From the NCBI GenBank assembly GCA_003024785.1, contig PUQB01000103.1:434001-498000 (forward strand): a stretch of 64,000 nt of DNA, in the 5' to 3' direction. The translations under genes were made by a program, and so were the position numbers. Below are positions 48,291 to 60,814 of this stretch, piece after piece (within the stretch, counting starts at the first letter, position 1; the number at the start of each line of letters is the position of its first letter). A model generated the notes under the pieces. The model had not been told where the DNA came from, ran no database searches, and saw only the letters and a list, made by a program, of their open reading frames with translations. Source of the DNA: Selaginella tamariscina (taxonomy: Eukaryota > Streptophyta > Lycopodiopsida > Selaginellales > Selaginellaceae).

Positions 48291-50045
48291 ATGATGAGCT
48301 ACGAAAGCCGAAGTGTAGAAAATACTATTTCCACACTACTGGCTGCAATAAAAAAATGTGGTAAACGAGGGGATTTGCAAAGAGGCAAAATACTACATAC
48401 GTATGCAGTCGAAGCTCGTTGCCATACAAACAAATACATTTCAAACGCTCTCATAAACATGTACAGCAAGTGCAGGAGCGTGCGTGACGCCAAGGTTGTA
48501 TTCGATAACATGTCTTACCCGGACGTTGTCTCATGGACTAATCTCATTCTAGGATACGTGGAGAATGGGGAATGCCATATAGCATTGGAATTGTTTACCA
48601 ACATGGAGTGTAAACCGGACCGTGTTACATTCATGGCAGCTCTCAAGGCGTGCATAGGAATGTGTTGTTTGGAGAAAGGCATGGCTTTACATAAGACGGC
48701 AAGAGACTCAGGGCTGGATACCGACGTCCTGGTTGCGACCAACTTGGTGGAGATGTACAGTAAATGTGGGATTATGAGGTACGCTCGAGACGTGTTCGAC
48801 CACATGCCTCACCGGAACGTTGTTACTTGGACGACTGTGATCCTTGGATACGTGGAGAATGGGGAGAGCCTTATAGTATTGAGCTGTTTAGAGCAGTGGA
48901 CTGTGAACCGAACTCGGTTACCTTTGTTGCAGTGCTCAAGGCTTGCACAAAGTTGTGTTGTTTAGAGATGGGGATGGCCATACACAGGCATATCAGGGAA
49001 CTTGGATTTGAGAAAGACATGCTTGTGGGAACCAGCTTAGTAGAAATGTATAGGAGATGTGGGAGTATGCAGGATGCTAGATATGTCTTCGATGGCTTGG
49101 CTCACCGGGATGTTGTTTGCTGGAGGACGCTTGTTTTCGGATATGTGGAGAATGGGGAAAGCTCGGTAGCTCTGGAGGTGTTCGCTAGCATGGGATGTGC
49201 ACCAGACTGTGTGACATTCATTGGGGTGGTGAAGGCACTTACAGAGCTCTCGAGCTTGGAGAAAGGGATGGCCTTACATAAATACGTGAAGGAACTCGGA
49301 CTCGATACGGACGTATTCCTGGCGTCCAGCTTGTTAGAAATGTATGGAAGATGTAGTAGCATGCAGGACGCCAGGTTTGTGTTTGAGATCGTGGCGTATC
49401 CGGACGTCGTTGCGTGGAGTACGCTGATTATGGGATACGTGGAGAACGGGGAAAGCCAAGTTGCTATAGAGCTCTTCATAACGATGAGTTCTGAACCGAA
49501 CTATGTTACGTTCTCGGGTGTTATAAAAGCGTGTGGGTGTTTAGCGTGGTTAGAGACTGGGAAGAGAATACACGCTCGGATATGCAGGCTGGGTTTAGAG
49601 CATAAACAAGTGTTAATTAACTCTTTAATGGATTTTTATGGGAACTGTGGTAATGTTGCTGCTGGTGAGCATTTGTTTAATGAGATTAATGTGCGGAACA
49701 TTGTCTCTTGGAATGCACTCATAGCAGGATATACTTGTGCTGGGGAAACATATCGGGTGTTCAGTTTAGTGAGGAATATGCGGGAATCTGGGTTAAGGAT
49801 GGACCAAATCACGTTTACGCTACTAATGAAGGCTGTAACCATGCAGGTATGGTGGATGAAGGTAGGAAGTATTGGAGTCTATGTGTGTGTATGGTATACG
49901 TCCAAGCGTGGAGCATTATAATTGCATGGTTGATATGCTTTGTAGAGCTTATATGTTAAATGAGGCTTTAACATTTGTTAATCACATGCCTCATGAAGTT
50001 AATGAGATTACGTGGACAAGTTTAATAAAAAATAATATAAATTAA
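48291..50045 (+). pseudogene. PLS-type pentatricopeptide repeat (PPR) gene, frameshifted
   Basis: Start ATG 48291. Successive PPR units carry NMYSKCRSVRDAKVVFDNMS, VSWTNLILGYVENGE, GMALHKTARDSGLDTDVLVA and the like, about eight in all. A one-base loss near 48880 moves the frame, which resumes as ELFRAVDCEPNSVTFVAVLK. Near 49860 the text becomes HAGMVDEGRKYW and then in a third frame SVEHYNCMVDMLCRAYMLNE to a stop at 50045. PLS-class PPR proteins bind organelle RNA, often for C-to-U editing. No E, E+ or DYW domain is present. No intron is needed, and transit-peptide character is weak. Both frame changes are single-base and could be assembly errors. Confidence 0.88.
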
Positions 50046-50069
50046 GAATATTCTAAAATACATTATAGT

Positions 50070-50751
50070 TTACAAAGGAATATCCTTGAGCCACTGGAGA
50101 ACAAGATCTCTCATGGATTCAACACTATTATCATGAGCTGCAGTATCCACAACAAGCATCTTCACAGATCCCATGTCGTACATACAGGAATCTCCGTACC
50201 TCCCCGTTCCGCTTCAGTTCCTCCCATTCCTTGGGTTTATGCCACCACGCATCTGTAGCCACGTGGAAGACGCTCCGTAGCCCATCTGCCCACTCTTCCC
50301 TCTTGGAATCCTCACCTTGATGTTCCGCAACGGAATCTGATGATCCTAGCGCAGAATCTGCTCGCCATTCCAGCCTCCTCTTCCACAGAGACTCATCACT
50401 GCAGATGCACTCAATGACGACCATCTGGACGCCATTCCGATTCGCAATCGATTCGCACTGCTTGAACAGCCATGGCCATGCCAAAGGGCACACCACCACG
50501 ACCCCAAGTCCGATTCTCAGCTGGGTCTCTGCAATCCGAAACATGACATCGTACGAGACTGCATTCAGCTGCTTACGGAGATTTTTTGAATCTCGGATCA
50601 TGGACAGGCAATCTAAAGCATCATCCTTGTCGATCAGCGGCCATTTCAGCGACTTACAAACAGACTCCGCCAGTGTAGATTTTCCTGTTCCTGGGTGCCC
50701 CTTCATCGCCACCATGAGCGGCTTCATTTCTGAGATTAAGGGCACTTGCAT
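50070..50751 (-). CDS. P-loop kinase-like protein (AAA_33/zeta-toxin-like fold)
   Basis: MQVPLISEMKPLMVAMKGHP starts at 50751 and leads straight into a Walker A, GHPGTGKSTLAESV, then PLIDKDDALDCL, SYDVMFRIAETQLRIGLGVV (strand plus Walker-B-like) and VVIECICSDESLWKRRLEWR, the lid arginine region. WHKPKEWEELKR follows. A one-base shift near 50195 is needed to reach GDSCMYDMGSVKMLVVDTAA and DLVLQWLKDIPL with TAA at 50070. Plants have a small family of such single-domain phosphotransferase-like proteins; the substrate is unknown. It is head-to-head with the second PPR gene, the two start codons being only 19 bp apart. Confidence 0.85.
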
Positions 50752-50770
50752 TGTTTAAGGGCAACGTGGA

Positions 50771-53457
50771 ATGGGTGACCTTATGAAGCTCCAAAGATGC
50801 AATACGCATATACCGACTGCATTAAGGGACTGCAGTCGTAAAAGGGACTTGGAAAAGGGTAAAGCCATCCACTGTACCATCTTGCGAGCTGGTGAGGATC
50901 TGAACATGTTCATTGCGAGCAGCCTTATAGATATGTATGGGAAATGCAAGAGAATGGTGGAGGCTCGTGCAGTTTTTGAACACATGCAACACCACGACGC
51001 TGTCTCGTGGAGTCTGCTTGTTATGGGATACGCGGAGAATGGGGAGGCTGAGGAAGCTCTTTTCTTGTTTACGTTCATGAAGACGACTGGATATGAACCA
51101 GATGGACGGGCATTCGTTGCTGTATTGAGGGCATACTCGGCCCTTGCTGTGAAAGGGAGAAACATGCACGACGTTTTAAGGAAGGGGAGGGAAATACATG
51201 TTCAAGCTGCTGGATATGACATAGAGAACGTGTATGTAGGAAACGCTCTGATTGAGATGTATGGTAGATGTAGGAGTATGGGAGAGGCTAAGAGTGTGTT
51301 TGATCGGATGGAGCATCGAAATGCCTGCTCCTGGAACTTGTTGATGATCGGATATGTGGAGAATGGAGAGGACCTCTGTGCTTTAGACGCTTTCGGTTGT
51401 ATGAAGTTTGAAGAATGTGCCCCGGACAGGAGGACTTTTCTCACAGCTTCTAAGGCATGTATAAGTAGTGCACTCAAGGAAGACGGACAGGAGTTTAATG
51501 GGAAGACGGTGAAGGTAAAGAGTTTACAGAGAGCCAAACAAGTGCAGCAGAAAGCGAAGGCGTGCGGTCTTGACTCAGACGTGTATGTGGGCAACACACT
51601 TATTGACGTGTATGTCAAGTGTGGGAGCGTGGGAAACGCTCGTGAAGTCTTCGATCAAATGCAAGAGAGGGATGTCATTTCGTGGTCCACATTGATTCAG
51701 GGATATATGGAGAATGGGGAGGCTTGTGTGGCTTTTGAGATGTTTGAACTCATGTTGCGATCGTCCGTGAAACCGAATACGTTCACTTATGTACAACGCT
51801 TAGAGCTTGTTCGGGCTTTGTTGGGATGGATATGCTTGAGAAATGCATGGCTATTCACTCGCAAGCAGGAGTACATGGGTATGACCGTGACGAGTATCTG
51901 GCTTGTACACTTGTGGACGTGTATGCGAAATGTGGGAGCATTGTTGATGCACAGAGAGTCTTCAATGGAATGAGGCAATATAATGTTGTGGCAGTGACTG
52001 CATTGGTGCTTGGATACGCAGAGAACGGGGAACACAATGCAGCTCTCGAGTTTTTTACTTACATGCAAGACAAAGAAGGTTGTATCAACGCTCTCACATT
52101 TGTTGCAGTCCTTAAGGTATGTAGTCAGCTAGCTGAGAAAGAACAAGGTGTCAAAGTTGGTGAGAAAGTATTAAAGATGAAAACAATTGAGAAGGGGTAC
52201 CTCATTCATGCACAAGTGAGTCGAAAGCTGGTGGATTTGGACGAGATGGTTTGCAACACTTTGATAGACATGTACGCAAACTGTGGAAGCATGGTGGATG
52301 CTCAAGGTGTGTTCGATCAGATGCCTGTGAATACAGTGGTCTCGTACAATGCATTGATGCTGGGGTATGTGGAGAATGGGGAGGCAGAAAGAGCTTTAAA
52401 TCTCTTCTTGTGCATATCGGAGCTAGCAAACTCCAGGACGTTTGTGGCAGCACTCAAGGCATGTATACTTCTGGCACAAGCGGAAGAAGGGAAGGAAATC
52501 GATGGGAAAACTTATAAAGTGGCAGCGATGGAGAAGGGTATGGCTTTGCACTCTAAGCTTTTTGTTTCGGATATCTTTGTGGAAAACACTCTGGTGGATA
52601 TGTATGCAAAATGCGGATGCATGGTGAGTGCTCGACGAGTGTTTGATGGTATGAAGCATAAGGATGTTATATCATGGAACGCATTGATATATGGATATGC
52701 AGAGAATGGGGAAAACGTCTCGCTTGAGTTTGTTTCGAGCTACATGAAGACAGAGAAGAATCGAACGTTTCTACTTGCGGCACTTAAGACATGCGCGTGT
52801 GTTGGAGCATTAGAACAGGGGAGAGAAGTTCATGAAGAGATTAAGTTATACAAGGACGACGTTGTGTTAGCTACTGCGCTTGTAGATTTCTATGCCAAGT
52901 GCGGGAGCATGGGAGAAGCTCAAGCGGTGTTTGATTCGATTGAGAAGAAAGATGTGATTGCCTGGAATGCGTTGTTAGCAGGATATGCTCGACAAGGAGA
53001 AGTCGGAAATGTACTGGAGTGTTTCCACGGAATGGTTGTTAATCAGGACGATGTGTTACCAGATGGTGCTACCTTTGTGTCCCTTCTAAGTGCATGTAGT
53101 CATGGTGGTCTGTTAGAGGAAGGTATGAAGTACTTTGAGGAGATGCAAACGAAGTACAAAGTTGAACAGGAGATCGAGCACTACCATTGTATTATTGATC
53201 TTCTGGGGAGATCAAACAGGTTGCAAGAAGCAGTGGATATGGTGCAGAGGATGCCCTTTACTGCCACTAGCGTTTCGTGGATGACTGTTTTGAGTGCTTG
53301 TCATAAGTGGAAGAATGTAGGTGTGGCAAGAGTTGCTTTCGATAAACTATTAGAGATGGACTGTCAAAGGCCTGCAGCTCGTGTTCTATTGGCTAACATC
53401 TATGGCAGTGTTGGGATGTGGGAGGAGAAGGCCAGAGTTCGCAACAGTATGCAATAA
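50771..53457 (+). CDS. PLS-type pentatricopeptide repeat (PPR) protein with truncated E region
   Basis: Two overlapping frames (50771-51973 and 51826-53457) are one protein of about 890 residues split by a one-base loss near 51797. Units follow the L/S pattern: SLIDMYGKCKRMVEARAVFE, VSWSLLVMGYAENGEAEEAL, NTLIDVYVKCGSVGNAREVF, ending SACSHGGLLEEGMKYFEEMQ and EHYHCIIDLLGRSNRLQEAV. The protein stops at LLANIYGSVGMWEEKARVRN plus SMQ, part-way through the E motif, just before a (TG)n(AG)n tract, so E+/DYW are absent. Three repeats hold an extra Lys/Glu-rich segment of about 20 residues (near 51466, 52130 and 52469; for example EEGKEIDGKTYKVAAMEKG). Likely organellar RNA binding. Confidence 0.92.
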
Positions 53458-53478
53458 CAAGTTTTTTAATATATATGT

Positions 53479-53538
<60 letters not shown>

Positions 53539-54443
53539 TGTGTATGTGTATGTGTATGTGCGTGTGAGAGAGGGGCTCACGAAAATGATAGTTCGTGGCG
53601 AAGAAGTGCTGTATAGAAAGTGACTATAGTGCAGCACTTCTGTGATTGACACGTGTACTTAATTAATTATCCCACAAGCAAAAGCGTAGGTAGCTACGGA
53701 ACTATTAAATATAGAGGGGAACTTTATCTGTTGTCTCGTATAAGAGACGTATGTATGTGTGTATGTGTGTATATGGGCGTGCACTGTGTATAACCAGCGG
53801 GCACGCCATGCTTATTCTTATTTTAATATTTTTTATATGTTATTTTAAATAATTTATTATATTAATAAAAATTTATTTTTATTTTTTTATATTATGTGAT
53901 GGAGACTGTCGTAATTTAATTTCTGAGTTAATATGATACATATTTTATTTATACAAATCATACACAAGATGCTTGGAAAATATCAGTACATTATATATTT
54001 AGTTTTAAATAAGTATTATTATACAGCTTTTATTAATTAAGTTTTATATATTATGTTGCTTTGTATGATGGAGACTGTTATAATTAATTTATTTTTTTTA
54101 ACTATATATTTAACAACTAGACATTATAAAACTAATTAAATTTAGTTAGTCAATGTGAACACCTGGATAAATATTTTATATATTAATTTGGCAGTTTGCT
54201 TGAGGTGCAGATCATATACAAGATACGTCATCTACATATTTTGGCGTTAAACTACTTTAGTATATACCATAGGCCGGCCTTGATTTGTCTAAACTTGTTT
54301 AAACTCTTGTTTTCTACCTCACCCAATGCACTATATGTGTTAAGCTCGGGAGAAAGTAAACCTCGTCCTCTGCTTTCCTTAAGAAAATTATTAGTTTTTT
54401 TTGTTCCTGTATAGTTAAATTAATATAATTAATTCATATAATT
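53458..54443. other. spacer with (TG)n(AG)n tract
   Basis: 53484-53540 is a compound (TG)n(AG)n microsatellite directly after the PPR stop. The rest is AT-rich, with a duplicated phrase ATGGAGACTGT(C/T)(G/A)TAAT(T)TAATTT at 53899 and 54068. The NAC promoter should lie near 54200-54440. Confidence 0.6.
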
Positions 54444-55822
54444 ATGCAGAACAATCACTTTGATGTCATGCCTGAAGTTATACTCCCGGGTTTCAGGTTT
54501 CATCCAACTGATGAGGAGTTAGTGGGGTTTTATTTACATAGAAAGATCCAGCATAAAACTCTTCCATTTGAAGTCATCACACAACTGGACATCTACAAGT
54601 ATGATCCCTGGGACCTTCCAAGTATGTATTATTATACGTTATTAAACTCATGGTTTACACATACATATACCGTATATAATATGTTCTATTTTTGTAATCA
54701 GAAATGGCAGTCTCTGGAGAGAATGTGTGGTATTTTTTCTGTATGAGGGATCAGAAATACAGGAATAGCTCCCGTCCAAACAGGTAAGAATATTATTTAC
54801 TATAGGTAAAGTTGTCCACCATACTTATTAAAATGATATGTAGATTTTATTATTTACTACAGGTAAAGTTGTCTACCAAATTTCTTATATCCACAGAGAT
54901 ATATTATTGTTTACTACAGATAAAGTTGTCCACCATATTTATTAAAATGATATGTAGATTTTATTATTTACTACAGGTAAAGTTGTCTACCAAATTTCTT
55001 ATATCCACCGAGATATATTATTGTTTACTATAGACAAAGTTGTTCACCAGACTTATTACAAACATATGCGTATGTATATTTATAAGTACGTATCTAAATT
55101 TGTGTCGAACAGAGTGACCAAAGGTGGGTTTTGGAAAGCAACCGGACCGGACCGTGCAATATACACACTAGACGGATCCAAATGCATCGGTCTTAAGAAA
55201 TCGTTAGTGTTTTACAAAGGCAAAGCAGCTAAAGGAACCAAAACAGACTGGGTTATGCATGAATTCCGCTTACCTGTCCCTAACCCAACAACCAACAAGG
55301 ATCCATCCCGTAAACGCCCCGTTGTATTCGAGGTACGTGTGCGGCGTGTGTGTGTATGCATACGTAATTAGTGGTAATTAACGCTAATGGTTTCTTAAAA
55401 CAGGAATCTTGGGCTGTTTGTCGTATATTTAAGAAGAGGTGTATGACAAGGAAGGCATCAGTAAACACCTGGACGCCGCCGGCAACCGACAAGAAGCCCG
55501 AGCCTGAAATAACACAGACATCTATCTTCCAGAGAACAACAACATAGGCAACTTAATTAACTATGGTACTATACATACACACAACCGTATATACGTATAT
55601 ACGCGTGATGTATATATTACACGCACGCATGCACACACACACACCGTGTTTACAGATAGCAAGATGAGTGTACCAACTCTGGATTGCTTAAGTTACATTG
55701 ACACGAATACGTTCCTGGAGAGTGAAGGGAGCCCGTCATTTGGGACTTCATTTGACAGTCCAACTTCATTTGAATCTTCTTCCTCGTGGGAGTTATCGGC
55801 TCTTCTCGACCTGGTGGCTTAG
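54444..55822 (+). CDS. NAC-domain transcription factor, FEZ/SOMBRERO-like
   Basis: Exons are 54444-54621, 54702-54783, 55113-55332, 55404-55565 and 55656-55822. The NAC subdomains appear in order: [94 protein letters not shown] with [11 protein letters not shown], and [12 protein letters not shown]. The GFYL and FEZ-like C/D text favour the FEZ/SMB/BRN group (root cap and cell-wall programmes in angiosperms). The C-terminus is short and acidic/Ser-rich ([20 protein letters not shown]), a typical activation region. Exon 4 needs a one-base shift near 55507 to join the last exon. Intron 2 contains tandem repeats with abutted splice signals. Confidence 0.9.
54792..55065 (+). repeat. tandem repeats within NAC intron 2
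   Basis: Five units of about 52-58 bp alternate between two subtypes, each starting ATT(A/G)TTTACTA(C/T)AG and continuing (G/A)(T/C)AAAGTTGT(C/T/)CACCA. Three of them hold TTTACTA(C/T)AGGTAAAG, a 3' splice site joined directly to a 5' splice site. Confidence 0.85.
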
Positions 55823-55969
55823 AACGTTGTGTACAGTCTTGTATATATATGTTTATACTTGTTAATAACGATATGTATATAAAAATTACTGTACATTTTT
55901 ATTATACGATTCTTAATAGTTTTATTTAATTCTCGTTAATCAATTACTTATTTAAATTCTCATTCCGAC

Positions 55970-56006
<37 letters not shown>

Positions 56007-56442
56007 TCGCCATCGTAATCTATGGGGAAACCGTACAATACATGCATGGGTGTTTCCTTGGATTTTTGTACTCCGTGGTAGATGGACAGCCAGCTACTAC
56101 AATAATCAAGCTGTCCGAAACACTGTATGTGTGCGTACGTGCGCGTGCGTGCGTGTGGGGTTCACTGCAAATAAATATATGACATCATATATTGTTTCTT
56201 AAAGAAAAAATATATATAAATACTATTTAAAACAGAAAAGGATCTTTCAAACTATATTATTATTATTATTTTTTTAAGTTAAAAATAATGTTAAAGGGTT
56301 TAAGCAGGAGGGGTTTAAAGCTAAAAATATACTCATTTTTATATTGGGCATATTGTTTAATTTTTATTTTTCGCGGTATATAGTTTTTAAAATAATTAAA
56401 AAATACAAGGGTTGATGTAAATTTTATTAAGGGTTGAATTTG
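55823..56442. other. spacer between NAC and HAK genes
   Basis: AT-rich; (TA)n(CA)n at 55973-56005 and a GTGTGTGCGTACGTGCGCGT tract near 56131. No gene. Confidence 0.6.
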
Positions 56443-57719
56443 TGATGGTGGGTACTCCTGAGATTCAATCAGCAAGCGAGTACTCGTCAGATGATGAAGA
56501 TCCAGGTTTTGGTGTTGATTATTTAAGAAGACGATTAAAGAGACTCGTGTCTCGCCATGATTCGCTCGAGGAAGAAGCTGCTTATTTCCCATGGATGCAC
56601 TCCCATAACCAGGTATTTAATTAAATATTAATTATTACATTAAAATACTTATATCAAATACCATTTAATTAAAACGTATTTGTTTTTTCTAAACACGATC
56701 TTAGAAATTTATATATATATAATTAATAATTTAAATATTAAAAAAAGACAAAAAACATAAATAATATTGTTTTTTAAGTTTTTTTATATTAATAAAATGA
56801 GATTTTATTGTAGGCAAGTTCCGGTCTGATACTATTGAGGCTTGCATGTCAATCTATAGGAGTTGTATACGGAGACCTTGGTACATCTCCTTTATACGTA
56901 TACAGTAGTACATTCAGCAGCGGACATATAAAGGACCCCGAGAAAGATATAGTAGGAGCTTTGTGCCTCATTTTATACACTCTACTTCTCATTCCCCTCT
57001 TCAAATACGTCTTCATTGTTCTTCGAGCAAACGACAATGGTGAAGGTAATTAATTAATACTAAATTATTATTAAATTAATTATAATGTGTGTGTGTGTGT
57101 GTGTGTAAATGGTATATAAATCTGATTTAAAAGTATAGGTGGTACATTTGCTCTATACTCACTTATTTCAAGATATGCAAAGATCAGCATTGTTCATCCG
57201 ACGGACAGGCAGTTATCAACGTATAAACTCCAGTTACCAAGTAAAGAACTGGAACGTGCTTTATGGATTAAGGAAAAGCTTGAGAGCAGTGCATTACTTA
57301 AGAATTTGTTACTTCTTATTACATTGACTGGTACATGCATGATTATTGGAGATGGAACACTCACTCCGGCCATATCAGGTACTAATGTGTGTGCGTGCGT
57401 GTGTGTGTGTGATTACTGACCCTCCTATAAATTTTTAAACTAACCTTGTGTAAATAAGCTACAAACTAGTCTCTCTCTCTCTCTTGTATATGTATGGCAC
57501 ATATACCTGTACATGTTTATACACACACACACACACTTGTGCTTTGTGCTGTGTGTGTGTGTTGTTAACCGATGTATTTTGTATCTAAGAATCTTACAGG
57601 GGATATGTATTCTTTTAGTATGTATGTAATCCCCCTTTCTCTCTCTTTTCTCTCTCTCTCTCTCTTATCTTTACTGGCCACATATACCTGTACGTGTTTT
57701 TACACACACTTGTGCTTTG

Positions 57720-57758
<39 letters not shown>

Positions 57759-57915
57759 TTTGTTAACCGATGTATTTTGTATTTAAGAATCTTACAGGGG
57801 ATATGTATACTTTTAGTATGTATGTAATCCCTCCTCCCCTCTCCCTCTCTCTCTCTTGTATATTTATGATAGTTACTGGCCCTGTACGTGTTTATACACA
57901 CACTTGTGCTTTGTG

Positions 57916-57950
<35 letters not shown>

Positions 57951-59611
57951 TTAACTGATGTATTTTGTATTTAAGAATCTTACAGGGGATATATATACTT
58001 TTAATATGTATGTAATCCCTCCCTCTCCCTCTCTCTCTCTCTTGTATATTTATGATATTTACTGGCCACATACACCTGTACGTGTTTATACACACACACT
58101 TGTGCTTTGTGTTGTGTGTGTGTGTGTGTGTTTGTTAACTGATGTATTTTGTATCTAAGAATCTTACAGGGGATATGTATGTACTCCCTCTCCCCTCTCT
58201 CTCTTGTATATGTATGATCTTTATTGGGCACACATACATGTACGTGTTTATACACACACACGCACTCGTGCTTTGTGCTGTGTGTGTGTGTTTTTGTTTG
58301 TTAACCAATGTATTTTGTATCTAGGATATGTATACTTTTATTATAGTATGTAGGTATTGGTATATGAGATGTCCACAGAGAGATCGTCTTGCCAATAAAC
58401 TGCTAATCTTTTCCATGCTTTTCTAGTCTTATCTGCAGTCAGTGGGCTCAAGGTTGCTATTCCATCCATGGAACAGGGTATGTGACTTTTTAAAGTGTTA
58501 ACTAATGCACACGTTTTAATAACAATGATAAACAATAATAAACTTACTATAATAAATTGTTCAAATTTATTTAACTAAATGGTATAAATATTAATCTTAA
58601 TAATACTACTTTGCAGATGTTGTGGTGATTCTATCAATAGCTGTGCTGGTAATACTCTTCAGTTTGCAGCGATTCGGGACGTCCAAAGTGGCATTCTTAT
58701 TTGCACCAGCACTTCTTGTGTGGTTTCTTACTATAGGTGTTATTGGAATATACAACTTATCTCGCGGAGATAGCAGAGTTATGCAAGCGCTTAATCCCTT
58801 ACACATTATCTCATACTTTAGTAGAAATGGTAAATCCGCATGGACATCTCTTGGAGGCATTGTCTTGTGCATAACAGGTATACTAATAATAATAATAATA
58901 ATTTTTTATATATAAATAAATAATAATTAGTTTAAAACAAAATTTATTATTATTATTATTATTTATATAAAAATAATTAATAATTAGTTTAAAACTAAAT
59001 TTAATTAAGTTATGCAGGAACAGAAGCTATGTTTGTAGACTTGGGGCACTTCTCGGTGAAATCTATTCAGGTCTCCAGGCAGAGAACGGTTTTTTCTGAA
59101 CTTATTTCAGAAAGCCATCTTTCTTAAATATTTATTTAGCCATTTTTTATTTATTTTGTGAATGCAGGTTACATTTACTGTAATTGTGCTTCCATGCTTG
59201 TTATTAGCGTATAGTGGCCAAGCTGCTTATCTTATTAAGAATCCGGACCATGTCACAGACGCATTCTACAACTCAGTTCCAGGTATTCTCTTAATAAACT
59301 ATATAGAAATTATAAATATAAATAATTATTTATTTATTTATTTCTACAGACCCGGTTTTCTGGCCTGTATTTGCAATAGCAACACTCGCAGCTGTAATTG
59401 CGAGCCAGGCAATGATCTCTGCGAGCTTCTCCGTGATGAAAATGGCGGAGTCCATGGGATGTTTTCCACGGGTGCATATTCTCCACACCTCGAAAAGATT
59501 CCCCGGACAAATATACATCCCGGAAGTCAACTGGCTTATCATGATTCTCGCTATAGCTCTCACTGCTGGCTTCAAAAGCACCACACAACTTGGAAATGCA
59601 TATGGTATAGC

Positions 59612-59652
<41 letters not shown>

Positions 59653-60667
59653 AACTTACTTGTTGGTAGGCATTGCGGTGGTGGCTACTATGTGTGTGAC
59701 AACGTGCCTGGTGACGTTAATCATGCTCATGATCTGGCAAATAAACCTGGTTTTGGCCCTCGGCTTCTTCGTCTTCTTTGGAACTATCGAAATGGTGTAC
59801 CTGTCGTCGGTCCTGTTCAAAGTGTCGGAAGGAGGCTGGGTTCCGCTTGCCCTGGCAGCGATACTACTACTCATCATGTACATATGGCACTATGGTACCA
59901 AGATGAAGTACCAGTATGAAGTCCGGCATAAGCTCCCAATGGACTGGGTATCGCAGCTCGGCCCCAACTTAGGGACCATCCGAGTGTCAGGTATTGGTTT
60001 GGTATATAACGAGCTTGTCCATGGGATACCCGGGATCTTTCACCACCGATTCATTACATACCTGCCGGCGGTTCACTCGGTATTGGTGTTCGTCTGCATC
60101 AGGTACGTTCCGGTGGCAACAGTACCGCGCGACGAGAGGATCGTGGTCCGGCGAGTGGGACCGAAGAACTATCACATGTACCGGTGCATTGTGAGGTACG
60201 GTTACCGTGACATGAGGACGGAGACATCCAGGCTGTTTGAGCAGCTGCTTATGGAGTCACTTGAGAACTTTATTAGGCGGGAAGCACGCGAGGAGGCACT
60301 GGAGAAAGACGGTGTCGTTGTTAATGACGATGCCGGTGAGGAGCTTGAGAGGCCACTGTTGCTGAGACGTGAGGAGTCCGGTGAGTTTGAGGACGATCTC
60401 GAGGATGATGATGAAGAGGCAGGCGCGGCAGGGGACGCTGTCACTGAGGAGGATGCGTTGGCCTTACTGAACAAGTGTAGAGAGTCTGGAGTGGTTTACC
60501 TGCTCGGACATGGAGATGTGAGGGCCAGGAAAGACTCGTTTTTTTTGAAGAAGCTTGTTATCAACTACTTTTATGCTTTTTTGAGGAGGAACTGTAAGCA
60601 GCGGGCCGAGACTCTCAACATACCGCCTGGACAGATGCTGAGGATCGGCATGACCTACTTCGTGTAG
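56443..60667 (+). CDS. HAK/KUP/KT potassium transporter
   Basis: Nine exons, all in frame: 56443-56612, 56814-57045, 57139-57378, 58427-58477, 58617-58877, 59018-59070, 59168-59282, 59350-59604 and 59670-60667; about 790 residues, the usual family length. After an acidic N-terminus ([20 protein letters not shown]) the family signature reads [18 protein letters not shown] in the first membrane helix. Later helices include [58 protein letters not shown] and [20 protein letters not shown]. The C-terminus is cytosolic with an acidic stretch ([20 protein letters not shown]) and ends [12 protein letters not shown], the conserved family end (-G---YYV-type). It moves K+ into cells or organelles, probably with H+. 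Intron 3 carries a large minisatellite. Confidence 0.96.
57480..58335 (+). repeat. minisatellite in HAK intron 3 (about 5 units of 175-195 bp)
   Basis: Units share CTTGTGCTTTGTGCTGTGTG, GATGTATTTTGTAT(C/T)TAAGA, ATCTTACAGGGGATATGTAT and a CTCTCTCTCTTGTAT block, starting near 57537, 57711, 57905, 58099 and 58265. Each holds (TG)n and (CT)n microsatellites of varied length and a TCTTACAGG cryptic acceptor. The intron is 1,048 bp, far larger than the gene's other introns. Confidence 0.9.
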
Positions 60668-60814
60668 ATACTATATGTGAAAGAAAGGTTTTATTGCCTG
60701 TGCGTGAGCGCGTGTGTGTATTTGTGTATGTGTGTGTGAGAGAGAGAGAGAGACAGACAGAATCATAAAGGAAAGCAACTATATTGCATACCTGCATAAT
60801 AAACCGCTATGGAT
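60668..60814. other. convergent 3' region between HAK and ULP1-like genes
   Basis: 147 bp between two stop codons, with a GTGTGTGTGAGAGAGAGAGA compound microsatellite at 60727-60758. Both transcripts must end within or beyond it. Confidence 0.6.

Noticed and set aside
53386-53652. Open frames through (TG)n/(AG)n tracts (also near 22593, 57671, 58001 and 63307)
   Set aside because: Translations are pure Cys-Val, His-Thr or Arg-Glu dipeptide runs made by microsatellites.
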